Assembly (NCBI GenBank): GCA_041484195.1
Contig: JBGPHC010000009.1
Span: 78,089 to 142,088 of the forward strand
DNA length: 64,000 nucleotides
Source: PSRI01 sp041484195
GTDB lineage: Bacteria; Bacteroidota; Bacteroidia; Chitinophagales; Chitinophagaceae
Reading direction: 5' to 3'
Shown here: piece after piece, positions 55,379 to 63,872 of the stretch
Position numbering within the stretch: the first letter of the stretch is position 1
Layout: every line of letters begins with the position of its first letter
Position numbers and translations under genes: made by a program
Notes under the pieces: model-generated
Told to the model about the DNA's origin: nothing
The model's database searches: none
The model's input: only the letters and a program-made list of their open reading frames with translations

Positions 55379-57298
55379 TCAGTATCCATATTGCCGGAAC
55401 AGATCCTTCATTGCTCCCGGGTCGGAATCCGGGTTCTGCTCAAGCAATTCTTTTTGATAATCATATATATCTTTTACCTCCGGTCGCAGGGCTCTGAATA
55501 ATTTTGTATTGCTGAATCCATGCACCAGGTCTCTTATATTGCTCTGTGGAAATAATTCCCCGGAGGCGTCAACCAGGTCATACATCAGGCCTTTAGGGAT
55601 CCAGGCATTGGGATCTTCCTTTCTTCGCGGATTATAGGATTCCAGGAATACGAGGTGGCTGCTGAGATTGGAACTGTTGGAAAACATGAGCGTATTCTGC
55701 ATCAGCTTCAGATCGCCTTGTTCGGGAAATGAAGTAGAAGCTGTTCCCCATTTCTTGTCCGCCAGATAATGTCCCATATAATAGGCCCATCCCTCAGAAA
55801 GCGCGATACATGGCGCATTTACAGTACAGCATCTCCCATAAGTGCCTTCTCCCGGATTATTGTTTTCTGCCAAACCCAGTTTCAGCCACCATTCATTTCC
55901 AACAGACGCATAATGTGCAGCATGAGAAAGTTCGTGATATACCAACTCAGCATAGCGATCCGTAGTCAGGAATGAAGCGTCGCCGCCATATCCAAATTTT
56001 ATGTCGGGTGATCTGGCTCTATATGCTTCGGCAGCTAACAGAGACAGCCCGGTGGCAATGGGTGACCAAAGCGCCACTACCGTACTGATCAATGACTCGG
56101 CTCCACGGATGGCATGGGAGGTTTTTAAGATCTTATTTAGCATATAGGTATTACCGTTACCAGACCCTTTTTTGCTGCTCAGCATGATGACGAGATTCTC
56201 AGGCGGCAACCCTATACCCTCTGCGGCAAGCATTTCACGGTGTTCCAGGATGCCATTCTGTGTGATGGCTGCGCACCAGTGGCTCGTAGCAATAGTTCCG
56301 GCGCTACGGGGATGATTGATGGAGAACCTATGATTACATTCGAGCCTGTCCCAGGTGCCAAAATTGATCTTGATCGGAAAAAACTGTTCGTAAATTGCCC
56401 AGGGCCTCATCCTGCTGATGCGAGCGTGGCTGTTCCTGAATTTGACGAGCACCGTATATTTATTCCTGAAATATTTATTGCTGGAAAAATATCCCCTGGC
56501 ATCGGTTAAGAGTCTCTCAATTTTATACAGGCGTCTGACCAACACTCTCACTTGCCTCAGAGCCCTGTAACTCTGGCCGCCTGCCAGCTCGTCCTGGACC
56601 TGCACAAAACCTGTGGGATACTGTGTACATGAATTGTCATTGCCAAGATTCCCGAATCCAGCATTCCCTTCGGGCACCCTCATCCGGCTCAGGACCTGAT
56701 TTTGAATTTCACCATCTTCCAGATTGCCGGTGAGTTTCAACGCCTCATTTTCCCAGGCCGGATCATTTGCCGGGATATGCATCTGGTCGATCACTTCGTA
56801 GCTGATACCTTCCGGGAATTTGTAACCCGATTCGACTACACTGTAAAAGGGAGGAATATCTTCCAGCGACTTGCCAGGTTGATCAAAATAATCACCTTCA
56901 GTAATGAGCCTTCGGTTCAATGGATAGTCAAACAGGTCAATATCTTCGTCTTCAAGCCTGTCAAGTTTTGTATATGAATTCGGAAAGAATCTTACATACA
57001 AATGCGTTACCGCTAAGGGGAAGGCAGGATCATGATGATATACATTCCTGTAAGCTTCCTTCATATTTGGGAGCAGGTATGGATTGCGTATTTCATCTCC
57101 CAGAATAGTCGGATGATCCACACTGTCGGTATATGCATTTTCGAGGTAGTCGCAATCAAAGCATACCGGATTCATATCCGACGTTTTTCCCTGCTCTTCG
57201 TGCATATTCAAAACTTCGGTTTTTTTGCAGGATGCAATCGCAAGAATTCCGGAAATCAATATGCCCGGCAAGGAAATTCTGGAAAGCAATTTTTTCAT
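55379..57298 (-). CDS. HExxH lipoprotein, putative zinc metalloprotease
   Basis: 639 residues; lipobox ends at Cys24 (AIASC), so a lipoprotein. In its C-terminal third VYHELSHAAHY gives His455, Glu456 and His459. SEGWAYYMGH 43 residues later gives Glu502 as the likely third ligand, the gluzincin arrangement. The N-terminal two-thirds is not recognised. First gene of the minus-strand run of exported proteins that includes the caspase-like protein. Confidence 0.6.
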   Translation of the reverse strand: MKKLLSRISLPGILISGILAIASCKKTEVLNMHEEQGKTSDMNPVCFDCDYLENAYTDSVDHPTILGDEIRNPYLLPNMKEAYRNVYHHDPAFPLAVTHLYVRFFPNSYTKLDRLEDEDIDLFDYPLNRRLITEGDYFDQPGKSLEDIPPFYSVVESGYKFPEGISYEVIDQMHIPANDPAWENEALKLTGNLEDGEIQNQVLSRMRVPEGNAGFGNLGNDNSCTQYPTGFVQVQDELAGGQSYRALRQVRVLVRRLYKIERLLTDARGYFSSNKYFRNKYTVLVKFRNSHARISRMRPWAIYEQFFPIKINFGTWDRLECNHRFSINHPRSAGTIATSHWCAAITQNGILEHREMLAAEGIGLPPENLVIMLSSKKGSGNGNTYMLNKILKTSHAIRGAESLISTVVALWSPIATGLSLLAAEAYRARSPDIKFGYGGDASFLTTDRYAELVYHELSHAAHYASVGNEWWLKLGLAENNNPGEGTYGRCCTVNAPCIALSEGWAYYMGHYLADKKWGTASTSFPEQGDLKLMQNTLMFSNSSNLSSHLVFLESYNPRRKEDPNAWIPKGLMYDLVDASGELFPQSNIRDLVHGFSNTKLFRALRPEVKDIYDYQKELLEQNPDSDPGAMKDLFRQYGY

Positions 57299-57707
57299 AC
57301 AGCAGCATTTAGGGTGTTATCAATTTGGGCGATCTCAAGGCTTACTGCATTTTCAAGGGAGCCGGATCATTCTGAATTCAAATCTATTTTGAACTCAGCC
57401 TGATCACTAACGGCTCCTTGCCGAACAAAAAAGAGATTCTGCTTATCGTGCTGAATAGTCAGAGTTTCCGCGCCTATCTCCCGCGAAACCCATAAGAGAA
57501 AGCGGCGAAACAGACTTACTTGTCGGAATCCGTAATTTGAAATAGCGTGATTATGGCATTCCCGTAAAACAAATGCAGAATTGATTCCTGACCGGCTCTG
57601 AAGGCAATCCGGATGGCGAGGGTGGCCTGGGACGCGCATCTAAACAGTTGGCTCTAAAAGGGTTAGAGACAATGTTTTAAATCAGAGAAAATTTTATATA
57701 TTTCTTT
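57299..57707. other. Intergenic stretch with a hairpin
   Basis: 409 bases between divergent genes. CTGAATTCAAA (57372-57382) pairs with TTTGAACTCAG (57388-57398) with one mismatch and a 5-base loop; it has no T tract. A minus-strand frame of 90 codons (57367-57639) looks non-coding. Promoters for the flanking genes must be here but none can be named with confidence. Confidence 0.4.
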
Positions 57708-58703
57708 ATGGATTCTAACGGTAACCAACAGCATTTTTTCAACCACCTCAAGTCTATTCTTCCTTCACATTTATCCCTGGCCGATGCTATGGGCGAGTTA
57801 CTGCACCTGAGTCCTGACAGCGTTTACCGGCGCATAAGAGGAGAAAAGCAATTGACACTGGATGAACTAAAAGTGCTTTGCGAGCATTTTCATGTGTCAC
57901 TGGACCAGGTATTGCAAATGAAGAATAATACCATTGTCTTTCATGCGCCGGAATTTTACCAGGATGAATATGATTTTGGAGCCTATCTGAAGCGAATGCT
58001 ACAGCAGATGGAATATATCAATAAATTCAAAGAAAAGGAGATGCTGTATTCCTGCAAAGATGTTTTTGTATTTCATTCTTTCCATATCCACGATTTGGCT
58101 GCTTTTAAGATTTTCTTTTGGTCGAAAAGCATCATGAATGTACCCGAATTCAAGGACCGCTATTTCTCACTGGAAGAATTTCCATTTAACGAATATTTTG
58201 CTCTTGGTCAAAAAGTCATCAAAGAATACAATGAAGTGCCTTCCGCTGAAGTATGGAATTTTGAGACCATTATCAGTACCATTCGCCAAATAGAATACTA
58301 CAGGGACGCCGGGCTATTCCGCACCCGGGACGACCTGGTGAGAGTGGTAGATGCGGTCGATCAGATGTTGCAACATATCCAGTTGCAGGCGGAGACGGGT
58401 TGCAAATTCATGCATGGCATGGGCGAGTCCGCTCACAGGAAACAGGTCAGGTACTATATCCAGGATCTCATCATCGGGAATAACAGCGTGCTGGTGGAGA
58501 TTGATGGCAAACGCATCAGCTATATCAATCACAGCGTCTTGCATTATCTCATTACGAGCGATGAAAGATTTAACGCTAAGGCCTACGAAAGCTTCCATAC
58601 CCTAATGAGCCGCTCCACACTCATAAGTCAGACCGGCGAAAAAGAACGCAACCGTTTTTTCCGGGCCCTCCGCGAAAAAGTGCAACATTGTAAGAATAAC
58701 TGA
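57708..58703 (+). CDS. Bacteroidota-type HTH regulator
   Basis: 331 residues. Residues 18-70 are an XRE-like helix-turn-helix: LADAMGELLHLSPDSVYRRI and GEKQLTLDELKVLCEHFHVS (shown in part). The rest is a long all-helical domain (FETIISTIRQIEYYRDAG, KQVRYYIQDLIIGN) found only in this group. It is a probable transcription regulator of unknown ligand. Faces the FAH operon end to end, 8 bases from it. Confidence 0.75.
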   Translation: MDSNGNQQHFFNHLKSILPSHLSLADAMGELLHLSPDSVYRRIRGEKQLTLDELKVLCEHFHVSLDQVLQMKNNTIVFHAPEFYQDEYDFGAYLKRMLQQMEYINKFKEKEMLYSCKDVFVFHSFHIHDLAAFKIFFWSKSIMNVPEFKDRYFSLEEFPFNEYFALGQKVIKEYNEVPSAEVWNFETIISTIRQIEYYRDAGLFRTRDDLVRVVDAVDQMLQHIQLQAETGCKFMHGMGESAHRKQVRYYIQDLIIGNNSVLVEIDGKRISYINHSVLHYLITSDERFNAKAYESFHTLMSRSTLISQTGEKERNRFFRALREKVQHCKNN

Positions 58704-58711
58704 ATTATCCC

Positions 58712-59596
58712 TCAGCCATTGAGAGCCAGGAGTACCTGCCAGGCAGCAATCAATTCTCTTTTGCCGAGCAATTCCTTCGCATAGATATGGAGTTCTTTTT
58801 CCATTTCAGCGGGGCTGGCTGAAAAATATTGAAAGATCCGGCTGAGCCTTTCGTCATGAAAGGAAGGATCCACCAATGGCAGTACCTGCACATTCGCCAA
58901 TTGTCCCAGGTCATTCCCTGTGAGTATGGAACTACTCCGTATTGAGTCGGGCAGGGAGTTTACGCCGATGCCCAATTGAGTATTGGGTTTTTCCACACTG
59001 AAAAGATTCTGTTCATTTATAACGCAATACCAATTCCCTCCCAATCGGGCAACCTGGTGAAATTTTCGCTGGTCAATTCTCTTCTTCTCATCAAGAATAC
59101 TTTCGTCCACGTGAATGCGAAGTATTTCACAGATCACCAGGTTACCCGCCCCTCCCTGAGCGCCAAGCTCTTTAATTTCCAGGACCCTGCATTCCAGTTT
59201 CACCTTGCTTTCGCGGACCATGGGGGGTCTTACCAGGGTGGCAGATTCCTCCGTGAAGCCGGATTTTATGAATTCATTCACTTCTTTCGGGTATTCGCAA
59301 CTGGACAGACTTACCTGCTGCACCATATCATAATCCACGATATTCACCACCAATTCGGGGACCTCCAGCAGATTCTGCAGGGTATGCTTGGTGGTATTAT
59401 TGCGCAATCTTCGGGACGGCGAAAAAATGATTACGGGGGGATTAATAGAGAATAGATTGAAGAAACTGAAGGGACTGAGATTAATATTCCCGGCCTTGTC
59501 GATTGTACTCGCAAAACATATAGGCCGGGGCGCAATGGAACTCTGTAAGTAGTGCTGCCTTTCAGCCGGACTGAGCTCTTGGATATCGAGTATCAT
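58712..59596 (-). CDS. Flavin reductase-like (DIM6/NTAB) protein
   Basis: 294 residues. SIAPRPICFASTIDKAGNIN and LSPFSFFNLFSINPPVIIFS are the FMN-binding split-barrel signature, followed by VPELVVNIVDYDMVQQV. Probably an FMN or FAD reductase, or a flavin-dependent hydroxylase partner. Starts within the last 4 bases of the membrane-protein gene (ATGA). Confidence 0.85.
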   Translation of the reverse strand: MILDIQELSPAERQHYLQSSIAPRPICFASTIDKAGNINLSPFSFFNLFSINPPVIIFSPSRRLRNNTTKHTLQNLLEVPELVVNIVDYDMVQQVSLSSCEYPKEVNEFIKSGFTEESATLVRPPMVRESKVKLECRVLEIKELGAQGGAGNLVICEILRIHVDESILDEKKRIDQRKFHQVARLGGNWYCVINEQNLFSVEKPNTQLGIGVNSLPDSIRSSSILTGNDLGQLANVQVLPLVDPSFHDERLSRIFQYFSASPAEMEKELHIYAKELLGKRELIAAWQVLLALNG

Positions 59597-60075
59597 TGAT
59601 TCTTTTTCGTGTTATTTCGTTTCGGAAAATTCCTGAAATAGAACCAGAGAAAAATAATTAGTATCGCAAAGTTAGCCAGGTAGTAATCACTAACCCCTCT
59701 TCCTTCGACGAGGGGCATGTTTTCCGAATAATCATAATAGCTCCGGGCCCGGCCCTCCCCAATAATGGGGGCAAGCCAGTGAAAAAATCCTCCCAGCATG
59801 AATACTATAACAACCAGCCCTGCCAGTATATGTACCAGCCTCGCAATCCTGGAATCAACCTGCAAAGAATTCAGTGTCTTGAAAGTTACGGTAATGGCAA
59901 GTACAGGGATGAAGTCTAAAAAAATGAAGGAAACCAAAGGATTAAATCCAATAATACCCGTTCCCTGCATCAACCCGAAAACAAATAATTTTTTTGTAAG
60001 AAGATAGTAGCCGGCCGGGATGAAAATTCCAGTAATGAGTAGAAACCACCACCAGTCAGGCTTTACCCGCATCAT
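59593..60075 (-). CDS. Small integral membrane protein
   Basis: 160 residues from ATG 60075, coupled to FAH by an ATGA overlap. About four helices: 6-23, 45-64, 84-104 and 132-150. PLVSFIFLDFIPVLAITVTF and DYYLANFAILIIFLWFYF are typical membrane segments. I do not recognise it. The longer upstream reading is the FAH gene in another frame. Confidence 0.6.
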   Translation of the reverse strand: MMRVKPDWWWFLLITGIFIPAGYYLLTKKLFVFGLMQGTGIIGFNPLVSFIFLDFIPVLAITVTFKTLNSLQVDSRIARLVHILAGLVVIVFMLGGFFHWLAPIIGEGRARSYYDYSENMPLVEGRGVSDYYLANFAILIIFLWFYFRNFPKRNNTKKNQ

Positions 60076-61076
60076 TTTTTCTTCGCTAATATTGAAAAAT
60101 CGTCTTCTTCCCTTATGATCGTATTGCTCAAAGAACCCAAGCCTTCTATCTCCAGTTCCACCAGGTCGCCTTCGCGGAGCCATTGTTCTGTGTAATTCGG
60201 GTCATTGAGCCGACCCGTTCCGTTCAATTCCAGAAAGCATCCCGTACCCACGGTACCACTGCCGATCACTTCTCCCGGGTAAAGGTCAACACCATAAGCC
60301 GCCCTTTCAATGATCTCCGCAAATGTCCAATCCATCTCTCCCAGATTTCCCTCGCTCACCTGTTTACCGTTCACCAGGCATTTCATTTTCAGGTTCCAGT
60401 TTTTGCCAGTATGTCCTTCTTTACATGGAATTTCAAAAGGTTCCAGGTCATCCAATGTAACCAGCATGGGACCGAGAACGGTTGCAAAATCTTTTCCCTT
60501 AGCAGGACCCAGATTCATGGTCATCTCTTCAGACTGGAGTCGCCTCGCGCTCAAGTCATTCATGATCATAAGTCCCGCAATATGAGCATCGGCTTCTTCC
60601 GCTCTGATATTGCGTCCATGTTTGCAAATAACGATTGCTGCCTCCAGTTCAAAATCGAGTTTTTCCAAATGATCAGGCAGGCAGACAATGTCTCCCGGGC
60701 CCCGAATGCCATGATGGTTACCGAAATAAAAAACAGGAAACTGATCGAATTCCGGAATCATTGGAGCATTCCGGTTTTTTCTTGCAGAGGCTACATGCTG
60801 CCTGAAGGCGTACCCATCCCTCAGGGAACTCGGAAAGGGAATCGGCGAAAGTATAGTTACAGAATCATAGGGTATGCCTTTGTTTCTTGAAATCCTGCCT
60901 TGCTTTATAGCCGACTCCCCGGCCTTCGCGATAGCCAGCACGTCATCCCAATAATTCAGAAACATTCCCATGCTCACAGGGAGATCAGGGTGCAAAATAT
61001 CCGTATCGTATAACAAGCCATCTACCAGGAGCGCTAATTGGTCGTGTTCGTCTTTCAAATAAGAAATAAATTTCAT
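60072..61076 (-). CDS. Fumarylacetoacetate hydrolase-family protein
   Basis: 334 residues. FAH fold with the metal ligands in KLDFELEAAIVI, ligand Glu and Asp, GKDFATVLGPMLV and EVIGSGTVGTGC. Family members split fumarylacetoacetate or homologous 3-oxo acids, or decarboxylate oxaloacetate. First gene of a three-gene unit with a membrane protein and a flavin reductase-like protein, each overlapping by 4 bases. The co-transcription suggests aromatic ring catabolism (inference). Confidence 0.85.
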   Translation of the reverse strand: MKFISYLKDEHDQLALLVDGLLYDTDILHPDLPVSMGMFLNYWDDVLAIAKAGESAIKQGRISRNKGIPYDSVTILSPIPFPSSLRDGYAFRQHVASARKNRNAPMIPEFDQFPVFYFGNHHGIRGPGDIVCLPDHLEKLDFELEAAIVICKHGRNIRAEEADAHIAGLMIMNDLSARRLQSEEMTMNLGPAKGKDFATVLGPMLVTLDDLEPFEIPCKEGHTGKNWNLKMKCLVNGKQVSEGNLGEMDWTFAEIIERAAYGVDLYPGEVIGSGTVGTGCFLELNGTGRLNDPNYTEQWLREGDLVELEIEGLGSLSNTIIREEDDFSILAKKK

Positions 61077-61237
61077 TGATTTTTCGAATTGTGTGGTTAA
61101 AGTGGCGATGAAAATCAGAAGCTTTGAAATTCTGAATGAACGCCTTTTTTCAGCAGGCAGAATTTTACATAGCTGGCAAAATTAGGTAAATAAATTTTGC
61201 GCAGGATTCGTATATTCATTTTTAAAGCATTCGGATC

Positions 61238-63025
61238 ATGAAAAAACTGGCTTTGTTATTATTACCCCTCTTTTCCCTTTCTCATAGAGAAGCACCGGAT
61301 TCCTGGATCCGAATCAACCTACTCGGCTACCAGCCAGCAGGGACTAAAGTAGCTATTTGGGGTAGTAAACAAAATACCAAGATCGACAAATTTCAACTGG
61401 TGGATGCCAATCTGCAAAAAGTGGTATTTGAAGCTTCCGCCGGGAAAGCGTTCGGAGCCTATGGACCTTTTGAACAAAGTTACCGCCTCAATTTTTCGGC
61501 ATTTAAGAATGTTGGTAAATATTTTCTTCGCGTTGGGGAAACCCGTTCTCCTGAATTTGAAATAGATGATAATGTTTATGCTGGTGTCGCCACATTCTGC
61601 CTGAAATATATGCGGCAACAACGGAGCGGATTCAATCCTTTCCTGAAAGATTCCTGCCATACCCATGACGGATATACGATGTATGGACCCATGCCCGACA
61701 GTACCCACATCAATGTTTACGGAGGCTGGCATGACGCGACCGACTACCTGCAATATGTCACTACCTCGGCCAATGCCACATTTCATTTGCTCGCGGCATA
61801 CCGGGATTTCCCAGCAGCATTCGGAGATCAATATCAATCCAACGGATTGGAAGGATCCAATGGAAGATCAGACATACTCGATGAAGCCCGGTGGGGCCTC
61901 GACTGGTTATTGAAAATGCATCCACGCGCAGATTGGATGTTCAATCAACTTGCCGATGACAGAGATCATGTGGGCTTTCGCCTTCCCAATAAAGATTCGG
62001 CTAACTATGGAAAAGGATTGGAAAGACCAGTTTATTTCTGCACAGGCGAACCGCAGGGGCTGGGCAAGTATAAGAATAAGGCCACAGGAACTGCTTCCAC
62101 CGCGGGCAAGTTCAGCAGCGCATTCGCACTGGGATACCAGATGTTTCAAAAGCTGGAACCTTCCTATGCCAGTCATCTGAGGGAAAGAGCATTCAGCGCT
62201 TATACATTCGGGTTAAAAAAGCCGGGAGTGTGCCAGACTGCCTCTGTAGTGGCACCCTATATTTATGCAGAAGACAATTGGACAGATGACATGGAACTGG
62301 CGGCGGCAAAATTATATTCCCTAACGGGCGACACCAGTTACAGGAACGCGGGACTGAAATATGCAAGCCAGGAAACTGTCACTCCCTGGATGGGAGCCGA
62401 TACTGCCAACCATTACCAATGGTATCCTTTCGTGAATGTGGGACATTTTGAACTGGCGAAACAATTGAGTGGGAAGGAAAAGCTTGAAACAGTCGGATAT
62501 TATAGACAAGGAATCGAAAAAGTCTGGGACAAGGCCAGAACCAATGCTTTCTACAGGGGTGTGCCCTTTATCTGGTGCAGTAATAATCTGACTACATCTT
62601 TTGCCATTCAATGTTATTGGTACCGTGAACTCACAGGCGATCAATCTTATCTGGAATTGGAAGAAGCCAATTTTGACTGGCTGCTCGGTTGCAATCCTTG
62701 GGGCACGAGTATGATCGTGGGATACCCGGCAAATGGCGATTATCCAGATGATCCGCATTCCTCTCTCCATGTCCTCAACGGATACCAGACCCTCGGCGGC
62801 CTGGTTGACGGACCCGTGTATGGCAAAATTTTCAGGAAACAATTAGGAGTCTCTATTGTGCATGGCGACGAATACTCCAATTTTCAAAGCGACTACGTAG
62901 TGTACCACGATGACTATGGCGACTATGTAACCAATGAACCCACTATGGATGGAACGGCTTCCCTGATCTACCTGCTGGCAGCCAAAGAATCCGAATCCCG
63001 GCAAAAACTAAAAAAAAAGCTCTGA
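61238..63025 (+). CDS. Glycoside hydrolase family 9 (endoglucanase-like)
   Basis: Hydrolyses beta-glucan such as cellulose or mixed-linkage glucan. 595 residues with a signal peptide (about 1-18), a CelD_N-type Ig domain (about 22-112) and an (alpha/alpha)6 catalytic barrel. YGGWHDATDY holds Asp166 and Asp169 (base pair), PDDPHSS carries a conserved His, and TNEPTMDG has the acid Glu567. The stop follows a run of nine A. At the AAA AAG codons just before it a -1 slip would join the deacetylase frame, giving an 828-residue fusion. Confidence 0.92.
   Translation: MKKLALLLLPLFSLSHREAPDSWIRINLLGYQPAGTKVAIWGSKQNTKIDKFQLVDANLQKVVFEASAGKAFGAYGPFEQSYRLNFSAFKNVGKYFLRVGETRSPEFEIDDNVYAGVATFCLKYMRQQRSGFNPFLKDSCHTHDGYTMYGPMPDSTHINVYGGWHDATDYLQYVTTSANATFHLLAAYRDFPAAFGDQYQSNGLEGSNGRSDILDEARWGLDWLLKMHPRADWMFNQLADDRDHVGFRLPNKDSANYGKGLERPVYFCTGEPQGLGKYKNKATGTASTAGKFSSAFALGYQMFQKLEPSYASHLRERAFSAYTFGLKKPGVCQTASVVAPYIYAEDNWTDDMELAAAKLYSLTGDTSYRNAGLKYASQETVTPWMGADTANHYQWYPFVNVGHFELAKQLSGKEKLETVGYYRQGIEKVWDKARTNAFYRGVPFIWCSNNLTTSFAIQCYWYRELTGDQSYLELEEANFDWLLGCNPWGTSMIVGYPANGDYPDDPHSSLHVLNGYQTLGGLVDGPVYGKIFRKQLGVSIVHGDEYSNFQSDYVVYHDDYGDYVTNEPTMDGTASLIYLLAAKESESRQKLKKKL
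63013..63019 (+). promoter_or_regulatory. Candidate -1 frameshift site A_AAA_AAG
   Basis: The GH9 frame reads AAA (63014-63016) AAG (63017-63019) after an A, the X_XXY_YYZ heptamer known from E. coli dnaX. A -1 slip makes the next codon GCT (63019-63021), in frame with the deacetylase domain. The stop TGA (63023-63025) is one codon on in the zero frame. AGCTC (63018-63022) could pair with GAGCT (63038-63042) as a weak downstream hairpin. Transcriptional slippage on the nine-A run (63010-63018) would have the same effect. Confidence 0.55.
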
Positions 63026-63723
63026 CCATTGACCATGGAGCTATTACGCGTGGCGACAAGGGGCGAAAAGAAATTGCCATTGTTTTTACCGGGGATGAAT
63101 TCGCGGAGGGGGGATCATTCATCGCGAAGACACTAAGGCAAGAGAAAATAAAGGCATCCTTTTTCTTCACCGGAAAATTTTATCGAAATCCGGCATTCAG
63201 GAAGATAATAAAGGACCTTATTAGCGACAGCCATTACCTGGCCTCACATTCAGACCAACACCTGCTCTATTGCGATTGGGTAAAAAGGGATAGCCTGTTC
63301 GTGGACCATACTGCTTTTACCAGCGATCTCACAAAGAGTTATCGGGAATTGCAAAAATGGGGCATTGATGAAAATCATGCTAAATATTTCCTTCCCCCTT
63401 ATGAATGGTACAATGATACTATCGCGGAATGGACCAGAGAGATGGGCTTGCAACTCATCAATTATTCACCGGGCACGCTGAGTAATGCAGATTACACTAC
63501 TCCCGACATGAGGAATTACAGGAGTAGTGATACAATTTTTGAATCCATCAAAAACTATGAAGAGACTCATGCGGAAGGGTTGAATGGGTTTATCTTATTG
63601 CTGCATATCGGAACTGGTCCTGATAGAACCGACAAATTCTACAAGAGGCTGCCGGAACTGACAGCCTGGCTGCGGTCGAAAAAATATGCGATGGTGAGGG
63701 TGGATCAATTGTTGAAGGATTAA
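63019..63723 (+). CDS. NodB-like polysaccharide deacetylase domain, -1 frame
   Basis: 234 residues read from GCT 63019 to TAA 63721-63723 in the frame -1 to GH9. FTGDEFAEGG (motif 1 with the catalytic Asp), SHSDQHLLYCDW (motif 2, HxxxH zinc ligands) and FLPPYEWYN (motif 3) are intact, and LLLHIGTG closes. No ATG, GTG or TTG in this frame occurs before 63301, after both of the first two motifs, so the domain cannot start on its own in the usual way. It is either a fusion made by frameshifting, or part of a GH9 gene with an indel in the A run. Removing acetyl groups next to glucan cleavage would make sense for plant cell-wall sugars (inference). Confidence 0.7.
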   Translation, partial: ALTIDHGAITRGDKGRKEIAIVFTGDEFAEGGSFIAKTLRQEKIKASFFFTGKFYRNPAFRKIIKDLISDSHYLASHSDQHLLYCDWVKRDSLFVDHTAFTSDLTKSYRELQKWGIDENHAKYFLPPYEWYNDTIAEWTREMGLQLINYSPGTLSNADYTTPDMRNYRSSDTIFESIKNYEETHAEGLNGFILLLHIGTGPDRTDKFYKRLPELTAWLRSKKYAMVRVDQLLKD

Positions 63724-63751
63724 AGCTGAGTTTGTGGGATTAGGATTGGGT

Positions 63752-63810
63752 TATTAAAATATAATCGACTCGAAAATGGGATATTAAAATTTGATCGATT
63801 CAGAAATTTG
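63752..63810. repeat. Two-copy 30-bp tandem repeat
   Basis: Two 29-base units (63752-63780 and 63782-63810), both starting TATTAAAAT and containing ATCGA, 22 of 29 identical. They lie between the deacetylase domain and the transposase end and could be an end sequence of the IS element. Confidence 0.45.
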
Positions 63811-63872
63811 ATCGGATAAATGGAAGAATTCTATAAGGAAGCGTATATCCTCATAAAATCAGGATTACCCAT

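Noticed and set aside
57367..57639. Minus-strand frame of 90 codons in the intergenic gap
   Set aside because: Composition is unlike neighbouring genes, and it contains a hairpin.
60183..60890. Plus-strand open frame of 235 codons
   Set aside because: Antisense to the FAH gene, which has clear metal-ligand motifs.
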